Source: Citrus sinensis
Taxonomy: Eukaryota; Streptophyta; Magnoliopsida; Sapindales; Rutaceae
NCBI RefSeq assembly: GCF_022201045.2
Contig: NC_068562.1
Location: forward strand, 2,046,001-2,110,000
DNA length: 64,000 nt
Direction: 5' to 3'
In this document: piece by piece, positions 9,284-22,181 of the stretch
Position numbering within the stretch: the first letter of the stretch is position 1
Layout: every line of letters begins with the position of its first letter
Program-made: the position numbers and the translations under genes
The notes under the pieces: model-generated
Told to the model about the DNA's origin: nothing
The model's input: the letters and a program-made list of their open reading frames with translations, nothing else
Database searches by the model: none

Positions 9284-11428
9284 TTAATCTTCAGCATCGT
9301 GTACAAGAGAATCCAAGTCGTCAATATCAGATTCCCTTGAAGCTAGTAAGTCTAGCATACGATATATATCTTCACCCTGTGAGTGTCGCCGATCACTAGA
9401 AACAAATGCAGAAACCTGATCCTTTACCTTAATCCTAGACCATCCAGGCTCCTTAATTACTCCCTTTGATCTCATCATCTTCCTAACTTCCGCTGCTTCC
9501 CTCCATCTTCCTTTGGCAGCATAAATGTTAGCAAGGGTAATGTGAGTCCCTGCACAGGATGGATGTAATTCAAGAATCTTCTCTGCAGTGTGTCTCCCAC
9601 AATTAACATCACCTTGGACCATACATGCTCGAAGCAAAGTTGACCAAACGACATCATCCTTTTGGTGAGGCATATTTTCTATCATGTTCTCAGCATCACT
9701 AAGTCGTCCAGCTCGGCAAAGGAGATCAATCATGCAACCATAATGTTCCTTAGAAGGAACAAAACCATACTTATCACTCATCAAATTGAAGTAGTGGAAA
9801 CCAAGATCAACAAGTCCAGCATGGCTACAGGCAGTAAGAACGCCCATGAAGGTAACTGAGTCTGGTCTCAAACCAACCATGGGAACCTTCTCAAACAAAT
9901 GAATGGCTTCTTGGCTGTAACCATGTTCAGCATATCCATTAATCATGGCTGTCCACGAGACAATATCATCACTTTCTGTTTCATAGAAGATTTGTGAAGC
10001 CTCTTTTATACTACCACATTTTGAGTACATATTGATTAGAGCACTTTTTATCATAGCTGTTCGCTCCAACCCAATAGACATTACATGAGCATGGATCTGC
10101 TTCCCTTGCTCAAGAATTGCCATATTTCCACACACACTCAGCACACTAGCAAAAGCAAACTCATTAGGTCGAGGTCCTTCCCTTCTCATCAATGCTAGAT
10201 ACTCAAAAGCTTCTTCTTCATAACCTCCTTGAGAATACCCTCCAATTATGGTGCTCCATGAAATAATATCTCTCCTGATCATCCCATGAAACACTATTGA
10301 AGTTGAAGTTAACTGTCCACATTTCGAATACATGGCCATAATGGAATTGGCCACAGACAAAGAATCCACAAGGCCTAACCGTAAAACATGGGCGTGTAAC
10401 TGCTCACCCCATTGGATTCTTGCAAGGTTGGCGGAAGCAGAGATAATTGCTGCAAAAGTATACTCATTGGGCTTTACATCTGATTCCTGCATCCTTACAA
10501 ATGCATCAAAGGCATTTTCCTCTTCACCCATCTGGACATAAGATGTTATTATTGTGGTCCATGAAATCACATCCCGAGTGCTCATTCTTTCAAACAAACG
10601 CAAACTATAGTCCAGCTTCCCACATTTGCTATACATGGTAGCTAAAGAGTTAGCCACAAAGGAGACCACATCAAAACCTCTCTTTAGCATGATAGTATGA
10701 ATCTCCCTCCCAAAATTTAAAGCACCTGAATCAGCAGATGCCTTTAATACAATAGCAAAAGTGTATGAATCACCCTGCTCCTTTGATCTCCACATTTCGG
10801 AGAAGTAAATCAACCCCTCCTTGTTATAACCAGCACGAACAAGCCCCGTAATAATAGCAGTCCAGGACACAACATTTCTCAACGGCATTTCATCAAAAAC
10901 TCTACAACCCAACTCAATTTTCCCAAGTTTCGTGTACATATCCAAAAGGGCACTACCCACAAAAACTGAGTTCACAAAACCAGTTTTGACGGTATATCCA
11001 TGTAATGATTCCCCGTAATTGACATTTACACTGAGCGCACAAGCCTTGAGGGCAAGGCTGAGAATAAAGGGGTCCATGTTCATTTGAGGCTCAACCCACA
11101 CCCTTGAAAACAATGCCAAAGCTTCAATGGAGTCCATGGCCTTGACGTAGCCAGATATCAGCGTGGTCCACGATATCTCGTCTCGCTGAGTCATTGTATC
11201 GAACATCTTGCGAGCATCATGCAGGTAGCCGGATTTGACTAGGTGCTTTAGCTGAGAATTGACCTCTGGTGTGCTTACATAAACAGGTAATTGGGTTCCT
11301 TGAAAGAGTAGGAGAGGACGCCGTTCGGTGCAAGCGATGGCCGAGCTTGCAAATAATCTCCCGACACGATGCCTAGTCGACTGAAGAAGCATGTTTGCTT
11401 TGGAGATGCTGCAGCCATGCATCTGCAT
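9284..11428 (-). CDS. PPR protein, PLS class with E/E+ C-terminus (At3g47840-like)
   Basis: A single intronless frame of 714 residues from the ATG at 11428; the frame stays open a few codons upstream, but only to a GTG. Most of the protein consists of tandem PLS-type PPR repeats, each with signatures such as DVISWTTII, N(S/A)L..MYSKCG and KPNEYTFAA. The C-terminus after about residue 600 has the E-domain pattern (ITLANIYAAKGRW..., GWSRIKVKDQVSAFVSSDR) but no DYW cytidine-deaminase domain. Such proteins bind organelle transcripts and guide C-to-U editing together with DYW or MORF partners. The first about 40 residues (Arg- and Ser-rich, no clear acids) look like an organelle presequence; mitochondrion or plastid cannot be decided. 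Similarity to Arabidopsis At3g47840 is from memory. Neighbouring genes are not functionally linked. Confidence 0.88.
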   Translation of the reverse strand: MQMHGCSISKANMLLQSTRHRVGRLFASSAIACTERRPLLLFQGTQLPVYVSTPEVNSQLKHLVKSGYLHDARKMFDTMTQRDEISWTTLISGYVKAMDSIEALALFSRVWVEPQMNMDPFILSLALKACALSVNVNYGESLHGYTVKTGFVNSVFVGSALLDMYTKLGKIELGCRVFDEMPLRNVVSWTAIITGLVRAGYNKEGLIYFSEMWRSKEQGDSYTFAIVLKASADSGALNFGREIHTIMLKRGFDVVSFVANSLATMYSKCGKLDYSLRLFERMSTRDVISWTTIITSYVQMGEEENAFDAFVRMQESDVKPNEYTFAAIISASANLARIQWGEQLHAHVLRLGLVDSLSVANSIMAMYSKCGQLTSTSIVFHGMIRRDIISWSTIIGGYSQGGYEEEAFEYLALMRREGPRPNEFAFASVLSVCGNMAILEQGKQIHAHVMSIGLERTAMIKSALINMYSKCGSIKEASQIFYETESDDIVSWTAMINGYAEHGYSQEAIHLFEKVPMVGLRPDSVTFMGVLTACSHAGLVDLGFHYFNLMSDKYGFVPSKEHYGCMIDLLCRAGRLSDAENMIENMPHQKDDVVWSTLLRACMVQGDVNCGRHTAEKILELHPSCAGTHITLANIYAAKGRWREAAEVRKMMRSKGVIKEPGWSRIKVKDQVSAFVSSDRRHSQGEDIYRMLDLLASRESDIDDLDSLVHDAED

Positions 11429-11987
11429 GGCAATTTGCACCTCAAAGTCGATTCGGAATACGTTTTGAAAAGTTCATTAATTCAGAATTTACAAACAAAT
11501 CTGAAGCCCAATACTTCGTGCCCATAAACACAGTGATACTGCCAAAGAGTGGGCCATTCGCAAATGGGCCAAACCCATTAATGTGGCATGAATCAATCAA
11601 AATTCAGTAAGAACCAGTGCTCATTTCCCTAGTCTCACTCCTAAACTCTCATTGTTCTCAAAATTTTTGAGTCGAGTGTTGATGCAGTATCTGTGCCATT
11701 ATCAAGTAACTGAAAACTAAACTCAGAAGAGAAACTGTGTTTAAAAGTACACTTTAGTGTCTCTCTCCATGAAATTAATTAAATTGTAAACTTATTTTCC
11801 CGTTAGGTACACTTCATTTCTTTAAACTTTAAAAATAATATGGTTCATGAAGTTTTTGAAATTCTTCCAACATTTATCATGGCACCAAAGCGCAAAAGTA
11901 TAAAGATTAACATGTACTTAAAGAAAAAGTCTTAGCTACTCTCCTGGATGACCAACGTTCATCACTAACAGAGAAACAACTTCCCAA
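11429..11987. other. 5' flank of the PPR gene
   Basis: Probable promoter and 5' leader of the minus-strand PPR gene. I see no further gene or clear motif. Confidence 0.5.
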
Positions 11988-11995
11988 AACCTGAT

Positions 11996-12242
11996 TAGGG
12001 ATGACAAATATCCAATTATAGATGGATAATATCCATCTAAACATAAATTCATAATTATCCATAATGGATATATCCATATCCATATTCAGTATTTAATATT
12101 GGACATGAATATGGATTTTATCCATATAATTATGGAGATCCATGAATATCCATGGATATTTTGTTTTTATTATATAAAAATAATAATATAAAATAATTAA
12201 AATTCTAATATTAAATTTGGTTATTAAATTATTTATATTACT

Positions 12243-12282
<40 letters not shown>

Positions 12283-12775
12283 AAATGGCGGTCCGGTGGT
12301 CGGTGGCGGCGGTCCGGCAACTTCCCGGTGAATTCCGGCGAGGTCCGGCGGTAATTCCGGCAAGATCCGGTGGTGGTCCGGCGACTTTCCGGTGGATGTC
12401 CATTTATAATATTAAATTAATAAAATAAAATAATAATTATTAATAGTATTAAATAAGTTAAAAAATTAAAAGATAATTTTAGTTTTTAATATAAGAGGAA
12501 TTTAAAATTTTCACTAGTTAATATAATATTTTTATAATTGTTTGTTTATTATATTTTTTATTTTTTATTTTATAAAATTAAAATTTTTTAAACTTGTGTT
12601 GGGTTAAACGGATATCCATTAGGTAAAAATAATTATCCATATCCATCCATATCCATCTGGATATAATTTTAAAATATCCATTTCAAAATCTAAAAATTTT
12701 TAGATGAATATTATCCGATCTAATTAAATGAATATTATGGATATCTATTATGGAGCGATCCAGTTGCTATCCCTA
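11996..12775. mobile_element. hAT-type non-autonomous element (780 bp) next to the mannanase 3' end
   Basis: The left end is TAGGGATGACAA and the right end, read on the other strand, is TAGGGATAGCAA. Flanking 8-bp repeats AACCTGAT (11988-11995) and AACCTGAC (12776-12783) match at 7 of 8 bases, as expected for a hAT target duplication. Near both ends there are many short ATCCAT/ATGGAT motifs in both orientations, a subterminal repeat pattern. In the middle an (AT)n run (12248-12279) adjoins a GC-rich patch (about 12286-12402). No transposase is visible. The right end lies only 84 bp from the mannanase stop codon, so it probably sits in or beside that gene's 3' UTR. Confidence 0.82.
12248..12402 (+). 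repeat. (AT)n tract followed by GC-rich CCGG-type repeat
   Basis: About 16 AT units (12248-12279) are followed by a patch (about 12286-12402) made of diverged short units such as GGTCCGGCG and TTCCGGTG. It sits inside the hAT-type element and contrasts sharply with the over 80 percent AT surroundings. Confidence 0.75.
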
Positions 12776-12859
12776 AACCTGACTGACTATCCGTTTAAGT
12801 TGATAGCAACACGCGCTGATACAACCCGGGTCTCATTTCGTTCAAGCAAATACATATTT

Positions 12860-15151
12860 TCAGTTTCCTATGCGCCTTCCCCTGTTTCCACCCTGCCTCT
12901 GACGTCTCCTCATGCCCCTGGACCTCTTCCGCCTCTCAACATTTCTCATTCTTGCGAAAATCTTACGAATTTGGTACAACTTGTGAGCCTGTTGAGTAAT
13001 AACATTTGCAGTCGAGGGGCTTTGGCTCAAAACTATCTCATAACCATCTCGAAAAGCGTCCATTCCTTCAGTCAGAAGTTGCCAAAACAGGCCTCCAGCT
13101 GCTGCACCTCCTCTTTTAGCCGAAGAATAAATCTTGTAGTACACGGTATTAAACATTACATCTCTCTGGTAGGTGCTATAACCAGGATCTTTCCGCGATT
13201 TCCCGAATTCTGCTAGGAGTATTGGCTTCCGAAGAATGTGCTCAGCATCTTGGATGTGTGTGTCGAGCCAGTTGTTCAAGAAAGAAAGTTGATCTCGATC
13301 ATTTGAGCTTGATAACCTGCTCACGCAGTAAGAATTAATAAAAATAAATTTCAGCAAATTCATTTCATATTGTTTGCTTTATGACATCAAGTAATGTAAT
13401 TTAATTGTTTCCATTAAATAAGAAATATACCATTGATCAGGGTAGGAATGAACTGTTGCAAAATCAATGCCCGGAATCAGGTTATTGGCAATGAAGTCTG
13501 TTCCAATATCAAGATTAGGATTGACTCTCTTTCTTTGAGGTGTTGATTGTCCATAAAATCCTTCTAAACCAGCTTCCAGCAGGTGATTTCTGTCTATGGA
13601 CTTCACATATGAAGCCATTTCCGTTATCCAGGCCTGTCGTACAAAGATACAAACAACAATGAGCACGAGTTAATCACGAATCCTGTTTAAGACAGAAGTC
13701 AAACTTCACCAAATCACAATGCAGTTAGAACTGGACTGGTTCTTGAAAAGGTAAAAAGAGTTTTCAACAAAAGCATTCATTGATGGGGTCTAACCCTCAT
13801 GGAGGTGGGGATAAATTGTCAGTGGGCAGAGCTGTGTGAATCCTTGAGGACTAATAAGTGACGATCTTAGTATTTAAGGTGGACCAACAAATTGAAACCA
13901 AAATTAAATGCAAATCAACTTTTAAAGCATTGGATTGAAAAAAATATCATGCTAAAAAGGAGTAGACTATTAATGAATAAAGAATTGAAGCTTAGTAGGA
14001 AATGTTAGACTGAAAATATAAACAAAGAAAGAAATACCAGAAGAAAAGGGAAAGAAGATCAATCAACCTGAATGGTCCTTCCAGAGGGATCTGATGTGCA
14101 TCTCGGCTCATTCATAAGCTCCCATGCCATAATTGTCGGGTCATCTTTGTAGTGAATTCCAGTAAAGGTATTATATCTGTTAAGAACAGTCTGCAAAAAG
14201 CATAGACAAAATAGTAGTGGTCATCATACATCTCATATCTCACAAAAGAAGAGCCTCAAGAAATTTTCACATTATCATGGTCAATTGAAATTCTTCAGTA
14301 ACACCATTACCAACCACAAACTGAAATTCCAAGCAGAATAATGAACTTTTTAACAGTATATCAAAAGTTAAAATTTCACATTATCATCAATTTTGTTGAC
14401 TTTCTCATTTTTCTTAATCCACTAAAATAAGTACTCCTAAAAATATTGTTCCATACAAAGCCAGGGTTAATTAGACTACCAAGAGAAAAAATATCAAATA
14501 TTTAAATAACTGACCTTGATAAGGTTCTTGTAGTAGCCCTTAACAACAGGGTTTCTGAAGAAATCATCATCAGATGTGAGGAATTGGCCTTGACTTCTAG
14601 CCCAGTTCACATACTGCTTCTTCCCTCCAAAACTATCATAGTTATTGGCCAAGCTCAATATGAGCTTGATCCCATACTTTCTAGCCTCAGCTATCACAAA
14701 ATCCAATCCCTTTTAAACCACCCATTTGGAAAAGAATTTAAATAAATAAATAAATATTCAACATCATCAGAATATTGGAAGGAATAGAGAAACAAGAACA
14801 GGGTGAGCGAACTAAGACCTTAAACATTTGCTCATTGTAGGAGCCAGGGGAACGCTGTAAGGGTCTGTAACCACCATCACTGAAAGCCCAAGTTCTGGCA
14901 ACAGTGAGGCCATGGCTTGCAGCTTCATGAAAAGCAGTTGATACTTTGGATCTCTGAGATGGGTCAGAAGCTACATACATCAACCAATATGCATTAAATC
15001 CATTTGCAAAGTAAAGATTACCATTCAACAGAAAATGCGATCCTCTTGTTCTTATAAATCCATCTCCTGCTTCAACATGTAGGACGTTGAAAGATTGCCG
15101 GTGGATGAAAAAAGCTAAGAAGATTGCGAAAGCTAAATGCAAGCGCCTCAT
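12860..15151 (-). CDS. MAN7: Mannan endo-1,4-beta-mannosidase (GH5, plant MAN family, MAN7-like)
   Basis: Exons (minus) 14819-15151, 14515-14709, 14068-14190, 13431-13633 and 12860-13316 join in frame to 436 residues, the usual size. The enzyme cleaves internal beta-1,4 links of mannans in the cell wall, for example during germination and wall loosening. Residues 1 to about 28 form a signal peptide with a hydrophobic core ([11 protein letters not shown]). The acid/base catalyst is E204 in WELMNEP and the nucleophile E321 in ILLAEFGKS; both motifs are intact. The C-terminal tail (about 405-436) is strikingly Arg-rich. The start ATG is preceded by an A/G-rich context. MAN7 rather than MAN2 or MAN6 is chosen mainly because ERA1 lies next to it, as I recall for Arabidopsis. 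A hAT element ends 84 bp past the stop. Confidence 0.93.
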
Positions 15152-17688
15152 CCTCTTTCACTCTCTCTGTGTCTGAGTGGATAAGGAGCAGTGGAGCTGA
15201 GGCTATATTTTTTATTAGTGAACTCGTGAAGTTTTTCCTCCTAGAACTGCCAAAATAATGTAGTATCTGAATTAGATAATTTGACAGAAACTGCCCCTGC
15301 AACCTTGGGACCGTTCTTTCAATTCCCACTTTATTGCAGTATCAAAGGTAAATAGGTTTATCTACAACAAAAAAGATTATTTAAAGTCACATGGGAATGT
15401 CCAGTGTCATCATCAGTCGCGTTGATATGATATAACGCATGGGAAACAAGTCGGGGGATCTATCACAGCCAAGAGAACAAAAAACGTCGAGAAAATAAAA
15501 TGAAATTTTGGGATATGATAATTACCATCCTCATTGAAAATGATGGGAACACTTGATTTTGATTTAGGCTTCCCTCGGTCAACGATCAAGATAATAATTC
15601 AAAATGATGGGAGTTCTCGTAAATTCAGAGTTTACCATTTCAGTTCTACTACCATGTATGTATATTAAAGATTTATCCCATAAAATAAACGAATCCAATG
15701 ATTTTTTTGGGGGGAGGGGGGGGGTTAAGATTCTGTCACTGTTTTCTTAATTTCTTCAATTTATTCCCAACCACTGACGAACCACGGTCCATGTACATAG
15801 TACATACCCATGCAGTACGGGTGAATATGTAGGGAAACCAGTTGAAAGTCTAATAGCAGCCGTCGGATTGTTCTATTATCTTATTTTAATTATTATTTTT
15901 TTCTCCCTCCATCTATCTTTTGGTTTTCCTAAGAAGAAATCTGTCAAAAAGCGAAAATGCTTGATAGGCATTTGAAAATTGAAACTTCAGGAAGGCTCAT
16001 CAATCAGTTGAACTTGATGCAGGACGTGATGGAAATGGAAAACAAACAAAAGTCTCTATGTTCCATCCGCAAATGGTGGGATTTTAATTAACCAGGTAAG
16101 CATCAAGTGCTCTTTTTATGTAGCCTCATTGCTTCTATTCTAATCATTTCCATCCATGTAGGGTCCCGTCCCAACATCACTAACTATTTTCTCATTGAAG
16201 ATTTTGCATGTGCGACGTCTTCATCAATGCTGATAGCTGCATAATATAAAATATATACATTTGCTTCACGCGTCCTTTTGTGTTATTTTACTTCAATTTA
16301 ACTTTGATACGCAAGGCCACTCTCCTTTCCTTGGTGGAAAATCATCGTCCTTTACTCCTTTAGAGGTTAGGTCTGGTCTGTATTTGGCAGCATTTTAGTA
16401 TTAATTTTCAACATTATCCAAAGGTAATTAATATTTATTTCTTCTCTTCGTCGTAATTTTCGCCAACGTAAATTAAATGCTTTTAAACTTATTTTAGAAG
16501 TGAAAAATCAGGAAGAGTGACTTAATTAACACAAAGGGGCCATTGCTACATAAAATCAAATGGGATGTGATTGGATTAAGTTAAATATAATATTTATGTG
16601 TGCTTGGTGTAGTTTAGAATTAGACTATGTATACCATTAAATGGAATAGTGACTAATATCTTTTATATATTAATATAATCAAAATTATCTAAAATTAATC
16701 TTACACCACAACCTGCAAAAGCGTATTTGCTTCACATAAACTCATATTTTAGAGCTAAAGCTTTAAAATCTTGCATTAGACGTTGAACATAGCAAAAGAT
16801 AAAAAAAAATATAAAATTGTATAAAATATAATCTATCATAAAATCAATTTTTCTAAATCCAAGCATTGAAAAAAAAAATTGACAAAATCTCCCCTTAATT
16901 TTTTTTTTAATATTTAACCTGTTAATAGTTTTTAAATTAGGCAATGATGTCATCAGCAAACATAATAAGAAAATTGGTGGGCCCATTATCTTCAATGCAA
17001 GATCGGTGTAAGAAAAAATTTCCGCTAAAAAAACCGAATCCTAGGGTTTGCTGTGACAGAATTTTGCCACGTCTGGGATCAAACTGCTGGGCCCACATAT
17101 TTTTTTTATAAGTACAGGCAAACGGGCCCAAGTGTCAACTGTACATAGGATCTAATCTAATTTCCAACGAGTGACTTCTCCTGTGAAACTTATGTCACCG
17201 ACAGTTTAAATGGCGAGATTTGCGGATCAACTTACATGAAGACATGTGGAGTGGCATATGTCTAGTCATTTGATGAACAGGATTACAGGACAAGTTAGAA
17301 GATTACGAACACACTCCCGGAGGCCCGGTTACTATATATAAATATAATTCTGGCGTGGGAATAGGATGGGCACCTTGGAGGAGCTTATCCACTCTGCAAA
17401 TGGGCTTCAAGTTACCCAACATGCCAATGTTACCAGAGCCGTGGGGGAGGCTCTCATGGTCATGGGAGTTTAAAAGACATTAATTGTCCAAGATCACATC
17501 ATAGATGATATGAATCATCTTTAACAAAACACTAACACAAACAAAATCAATATGGGAGGATTCTATACTAGTCAACAAAATTGAGAGCTATTTCCTCTTT
17601 TTGTCATTTTTTTCTACAATGACCGGACCACCTTGACTTACCTAGTGGGAAATGGGTCAATTGTGATGAAACTTCACCATCACACAAT
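15152..17688. other. Intergenic region between mannanase and ERA1
   Basis: It holds the mannanase promoter and leader on the right of 15151 and the ERA1 3' UTR just below 17689. No gene, TIR pair or RNA gene could be supported. Short frames (15072-15329, 16732-16995 and 16937-17131, minus) have no domains. A G-run lies at about 15711-15724. Confidence 0.5.
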
Positions 17689-20600
17689 TCACAATGCTTG
17701 AATTTGCCCCCCATAACCATAGTGCTTCAAAAGTCCTTCGTCTTGCCGCCAATTCTCTTTTACTTTTACTTCAATCTGTTCCGTAAAAGAGTTATAAGTG
17801 AACAAAGGAAAATGAATAACAAACAAAAATCTCCCATAATATTGCTTACATTTGATGCAGCAGCTTTGTGATAGGCCACCAATTAGGTACACATATGCAC
17901 GACGCAAGAAAGGAAGTACCTAGCTGGTAATTACCTTGATTTACGGGCAGTTTTGGGAACATTGTTTTGGTATGGATATGGTAACCAATATCTGCCATAA
18001 TGGTCATGGAATCTGGGTAATTATGGGTAGGAGTTATTTATGGTAATATGTAGGCAATAAAAAGGGGCACAAGGGAAAGTGTAGGGATATCGAGAATTAT
18101 TTGTATTGAGACTTGGCTTTGGGAGAGAACCAGGTCTCTTGAACTACCTGGCTGTTAGCTTGTTTCCCTTAATTTCGATAAAACACATATCCCTTTCCTG
18201 TCAAATTATCTATTTCCTTTACAACAAAACCGAGGGTCTATCACTTTGTTATTGATACTGATGATAAGAGCGCACCAAATATGATGTGAAAGCCCAATAT
18301 TATTTTTTCATCAACAGACAAACTCTACAGATTATTATTATTACAGAAGGGTTCAGGTTGGTACCTCAAGGTAGACTTTCTTTTGTAAAAAATCTTCAAT
18401 GTCAAGCCGAGCAGCTGTTGCCAGTAGTTTTAGAGCTTTCCCCCCCTACAGTGTTTTGCAAACATTCAATGTCACAGAAACCACATCAAATGATATGCTA
18501 GAGAGTGGACATGTGCAAGTATATATGCTCCAGACCTCCGGTTACAATCACCGACTACAATTACTTTGAATAACATTTGTAATTTTATCTGCAGAACTGC
18601 ATATGCTGCCGGCCCTTGAACATGCAGAACTCTTATAGAATGTATTATTTGCCTCATTTTAAAGGGTCTGGATACTAGATCTTTGACTATTGTTAGTGCC
18701 TTCTCTTGCCACCCTCTATTTGTGCTGCCTCTTGGGCAGCTCTACCCCCCAAACAAGTCAAGGCCTCTATTTCATCCGACCCGGCCAAGCCAAGGTTCCT
18801 TCAGGCATCAAGCAATTAGGAATTCATACAGTTACAAGAATGGACTTACTTTTCCAATGAGAATTATCTTTTGACTGTTTTTCTCCACAACAATCTCCAC
18901 TTGTATAAAATCTTTGGCAGTTGGCCTAGTTTTGTAACTTACAACATTGACCTGGAGGTTTCACATATTAGAAAACCAAAATTTTCAATCACAGAATGCA
19001 AAAGTTCAAAAAGGCATTAAATTCTACAAATATGAGCCAGTGTTGAAATGTTAAGTTACATACTTGACATGCATAAGGAACCTCATTGCGGTATTGCATA
19101 AAGATCTTCTCTCTAATAATCTCACCTACAAAGAATCTTTCTGGGTGCTCACTAACAATGTCCTGAAACTCATAAACACAGCAAGTAAAGAGATTCACTG
19201 AAGAAGCAACTAATTCCCCACACAGAAAAAAAAGTCATAAGAAAATAAGAACTATTGAATTGATAGTTCGGAAAGGACATAGAAGAAAAAGAAAAGGAGA
19301 AAAAAAGAAAGCAAGAAATTCGGTGCAGAGTAATTTTCAAAAATTTTTCCCCATCTCTTCCTAGTGCCATCTCCATCAACTCAACATGGATTCCAAACAT
19401 TTATTGTGTCTAAATCATCCTACTAATTTCAAACATCAGGTTAATAGCATAAGGCTGATATAAAAGGCTAAGATAGTATCCAAAAATAGTATCCAAAATC
19501 TCGAATCTTGGGCTTTGACATACCTTTGGATAATAAGCTGGGCCAAGTGGAAGTTTGGTCAATATCCAATCCCTGATATCTTCCACTCCATGACCATATT
19601 TTGCACTCACGGGTATGACCTCATCAACATCTGTAAATTTCTCATACCACTGAAAGGAAAGTGAAGAAAATATAGTTAGAATGTGAAGTGATTGGAATAA
19701 CATAAATGGAATGTCAGCAGAGGCGGTGGCGTTAGCAAACCATCAAATTTCTTACCACTAAATGAATCAATTGGGGGAAAAAAAATTAAATAAAATTCTC
19801 CAAAGCAGATGCATACAACTGTTCCATGGTAATACATAAATCAAAAACAAGTTGTGACCTCAAGCTTTTTAGCAATTTCACCAGGCTTGATCAGATCCTT
19901 CTTATTCAGTACCAACAAAATAGGCAATTTATCTTTGTGGTCTCCCACTCCCTCTTCCAAAATTTCATCAATCTAGAAACAGGAAATGATGAATTAAGAA
20001 AGGGTGAAAGAAATTATTGAAAAATGAAAAGAGAATACAAGGAAGCATACTCTTTCAGGAGCTTTGCAAGCATCAACGAGAACAACAATACAGTCAGCGT
20101 TAATCCCGGCACTGCGGACATTCTTCATCATCATAGAGTCCAACATGTGAATTTTCTTCTCAATTACACCAGGGGTATCATAAAGTATCATCTGCTAGCA
20201 TAACTACAGTCAGTTAAATCATCCTAACTAGTTTCATAATTGTAATCAAATGAGGTACATTGTTATGAATAAAGAAAAAATAAACATATTAACAAAGAAA
20301 AATCAAACCTGATACTCTGGGCCAGAACAGATACCAAGAATACGGTGCCTTGTAGTTTGGGGCTTATTTGTAACAATTGAGAGCTTTTGACCGATCATTT
20401 GGTTTGCGAGCGTACTTTTCCCCACATTTGGCTTCCCTAGTACTGCCACATATCCTGCGATTAATTCCATCTGTCAGTTCATATGGCGTTTGCGTCTTAA
20501 TTGGAAAAGAACAAACAAGAAACTCACCGCTTTTGTGATTTGGATGAGAGGCGTAGTCAAGTTCTTCAATCTCGTAGTCGTCCGGCGAAGCCATATTCCT

Positions 20601-20873
20601 GTCTGGTTTTTCAGACAGAGATAGAAACGACGAGGCGTCGTCAAATTCCATTTCATCACCATCGTCTAAGTCCATTTCCCGTTGGTTACTCCAAAGCTGC
20701 TGTTGCTGTACTTCTTTCTCTGACAATACAAAGCTTTGGTGCTCATTGCTTCTACAAGTGATACTACTACTTCTGCCTTGGAACCCAAATTTAATTTCTC
20801 TATATGCTGTTAGTGTGCTGTAATTAGGGAACAGACTGCCAAAAGAAGAGGATATGTGTACACCTAGCTCCAT
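17689..20873 (-). CDS. ERA1: GTPase ERA1, chloroplastic (Era family, ribosome assembly)
   Basis: Nine exons (minus: 20528-20873, 20309-20454, 20051-20191, 19859-19972, 19524-19649, 19064-19162, 18850-18951, 18365-18445, 17689-17775) join in frame to 413 residues. Era GTPases bind 16S-type rRNA and help mature the small ribosomal subunit. Residues 1 to about 45 look like a transit peptide, followed by an acidic linker ([14 protein letters not shown]). GTPase motifs: P-loop GKPNVGKS 122-129, DTPG 169-172, NKKD 234-237, SAK 264-266. The C-terminal KH domain contains GKGG at 357-360 and the exon 7/8 junction falls inside that loop; the usual KVYLE and GLLKHYGY segments follow. All key residues are present. 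It lies beside the mannanase gene in tandem orientation; no shared regulation is implied. Plastid rather than mitochondrial Era is inferred from the long acidic N-terminal extension and gene order. Confidence 0.93.
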
Positions 20874-22181
20874 TATCGGAGCTTTGCTTTCATGTCGATT
20901 TCATTCGCCTGCTCCAAAGTAACTCTCTCTCTCTCTCTTCGGTTATTCAGTTGCAGCTGTGCCTGACGGATAAAGTTCCTTAATCCGCCGTCGTTTTAAT
21001 TCCCGCTGCATTAGGCCCCACACTGCTTCCACTAGCTGCTCCACTTGGGCCGGGCTGCTTTTTTTTTTTTTTTGGAGAAAATAAAAGATAATAATAAATT
21101 TTCGAAATTACATCCTTAACGAAGATGGCGCGCCAAAGCTTCAGAAAACTGGGAAACAGCTTTCCTCTCTCTCTCTCTCTTCAATTTTTTGTTTTCATTT
21201 TTTACTTTTTCTGATTCAATTATTGAACACCACTAACAAATAGTGAAATAAATAACATCAAGCTCTTGCCAATCACACATCAATTCAATGGAAAACCTTG
21301 AACACACTATTGAAACTTCGTATTTATGTAACATTACTATATACAAAAATAATAGTGCTATATATCTTAAATTTTTTATTTTAAAAAATTATCTCAAATA
21401 ATGTAGTATTTGTCAATTGATTGATAAAATAATACAATCAAATCTTATAAAAAATTACCAACAACTTAATTAATGACTTAATTAATGACCCGAAATCAAT
21501 TTCAAATTTAAGATAAAAAGATTTAGAATAACTGCACGAGACGTGGAAGCATACATATTCACTTTCAGTCAGCTGGCTTAAAAAATAAATCTACAACAAT
21601 AACCTCAGGACCAACTGACTACAGCACGGATAAACATGTAGCTGTAACTCACACATCCACTACAACAGCTCAAACAAACGAGGGTTCTGCATACAACCAT
21701 CCTTGTTGAAAAATTTAAAATGTTTTAACAAACTCAAATATGTTATAGATGCATGTAAGCCGCAATACATTCTAATCCTCTTTATCACATGTAAACTACT
21801 ATTTCAAATCCATCTGCTGCTCGTTGTCCTCTACTGATTGCCCTACTCGAGGCATTTAAGAACAAAAACATCAGGCTTCCATTGGGTGTACAACAACAAA
21901 CATGAGCTATGATTAATGCGTACAGCAGCTAAATAAAGATATTAATTTGATAACACAGGCTGATTCAATTCAAAAGTCATCACCTCCGGGATAGTCATTC
22001 AATGGCACAACTCGAGATAACCCGAATTATTTGATGGTACTATACATCCTCTGGCCTCTGCATCCAGGGAATTGCAACTGATAAACCAACCGATCACTAT
22101 TCACAAAGTAGCAGCATAAATGGCCGTTTTATTCTTTTATTTCCACGCATGACATCGAACGTTTTTTTCTTCTTTTTTTTT
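20874..22181. other. ERA1 promoter and 3' region of the coiled-coil gene
   Basis: A (CT)n/(GA)n tract lies at about 20924-20938 and another at 21166-21180, positions typical of plant core-promoter pyrimidine patches. A T-run lies at 21059-21074. No gene recognised. Confidence 0.5.

Noticed and set aside
12728-13216. 162-codon plus-strand open frame
   Set aside because: It is antisense to the last exon of the mannanase gene and partly inside the hAT element; no domain.
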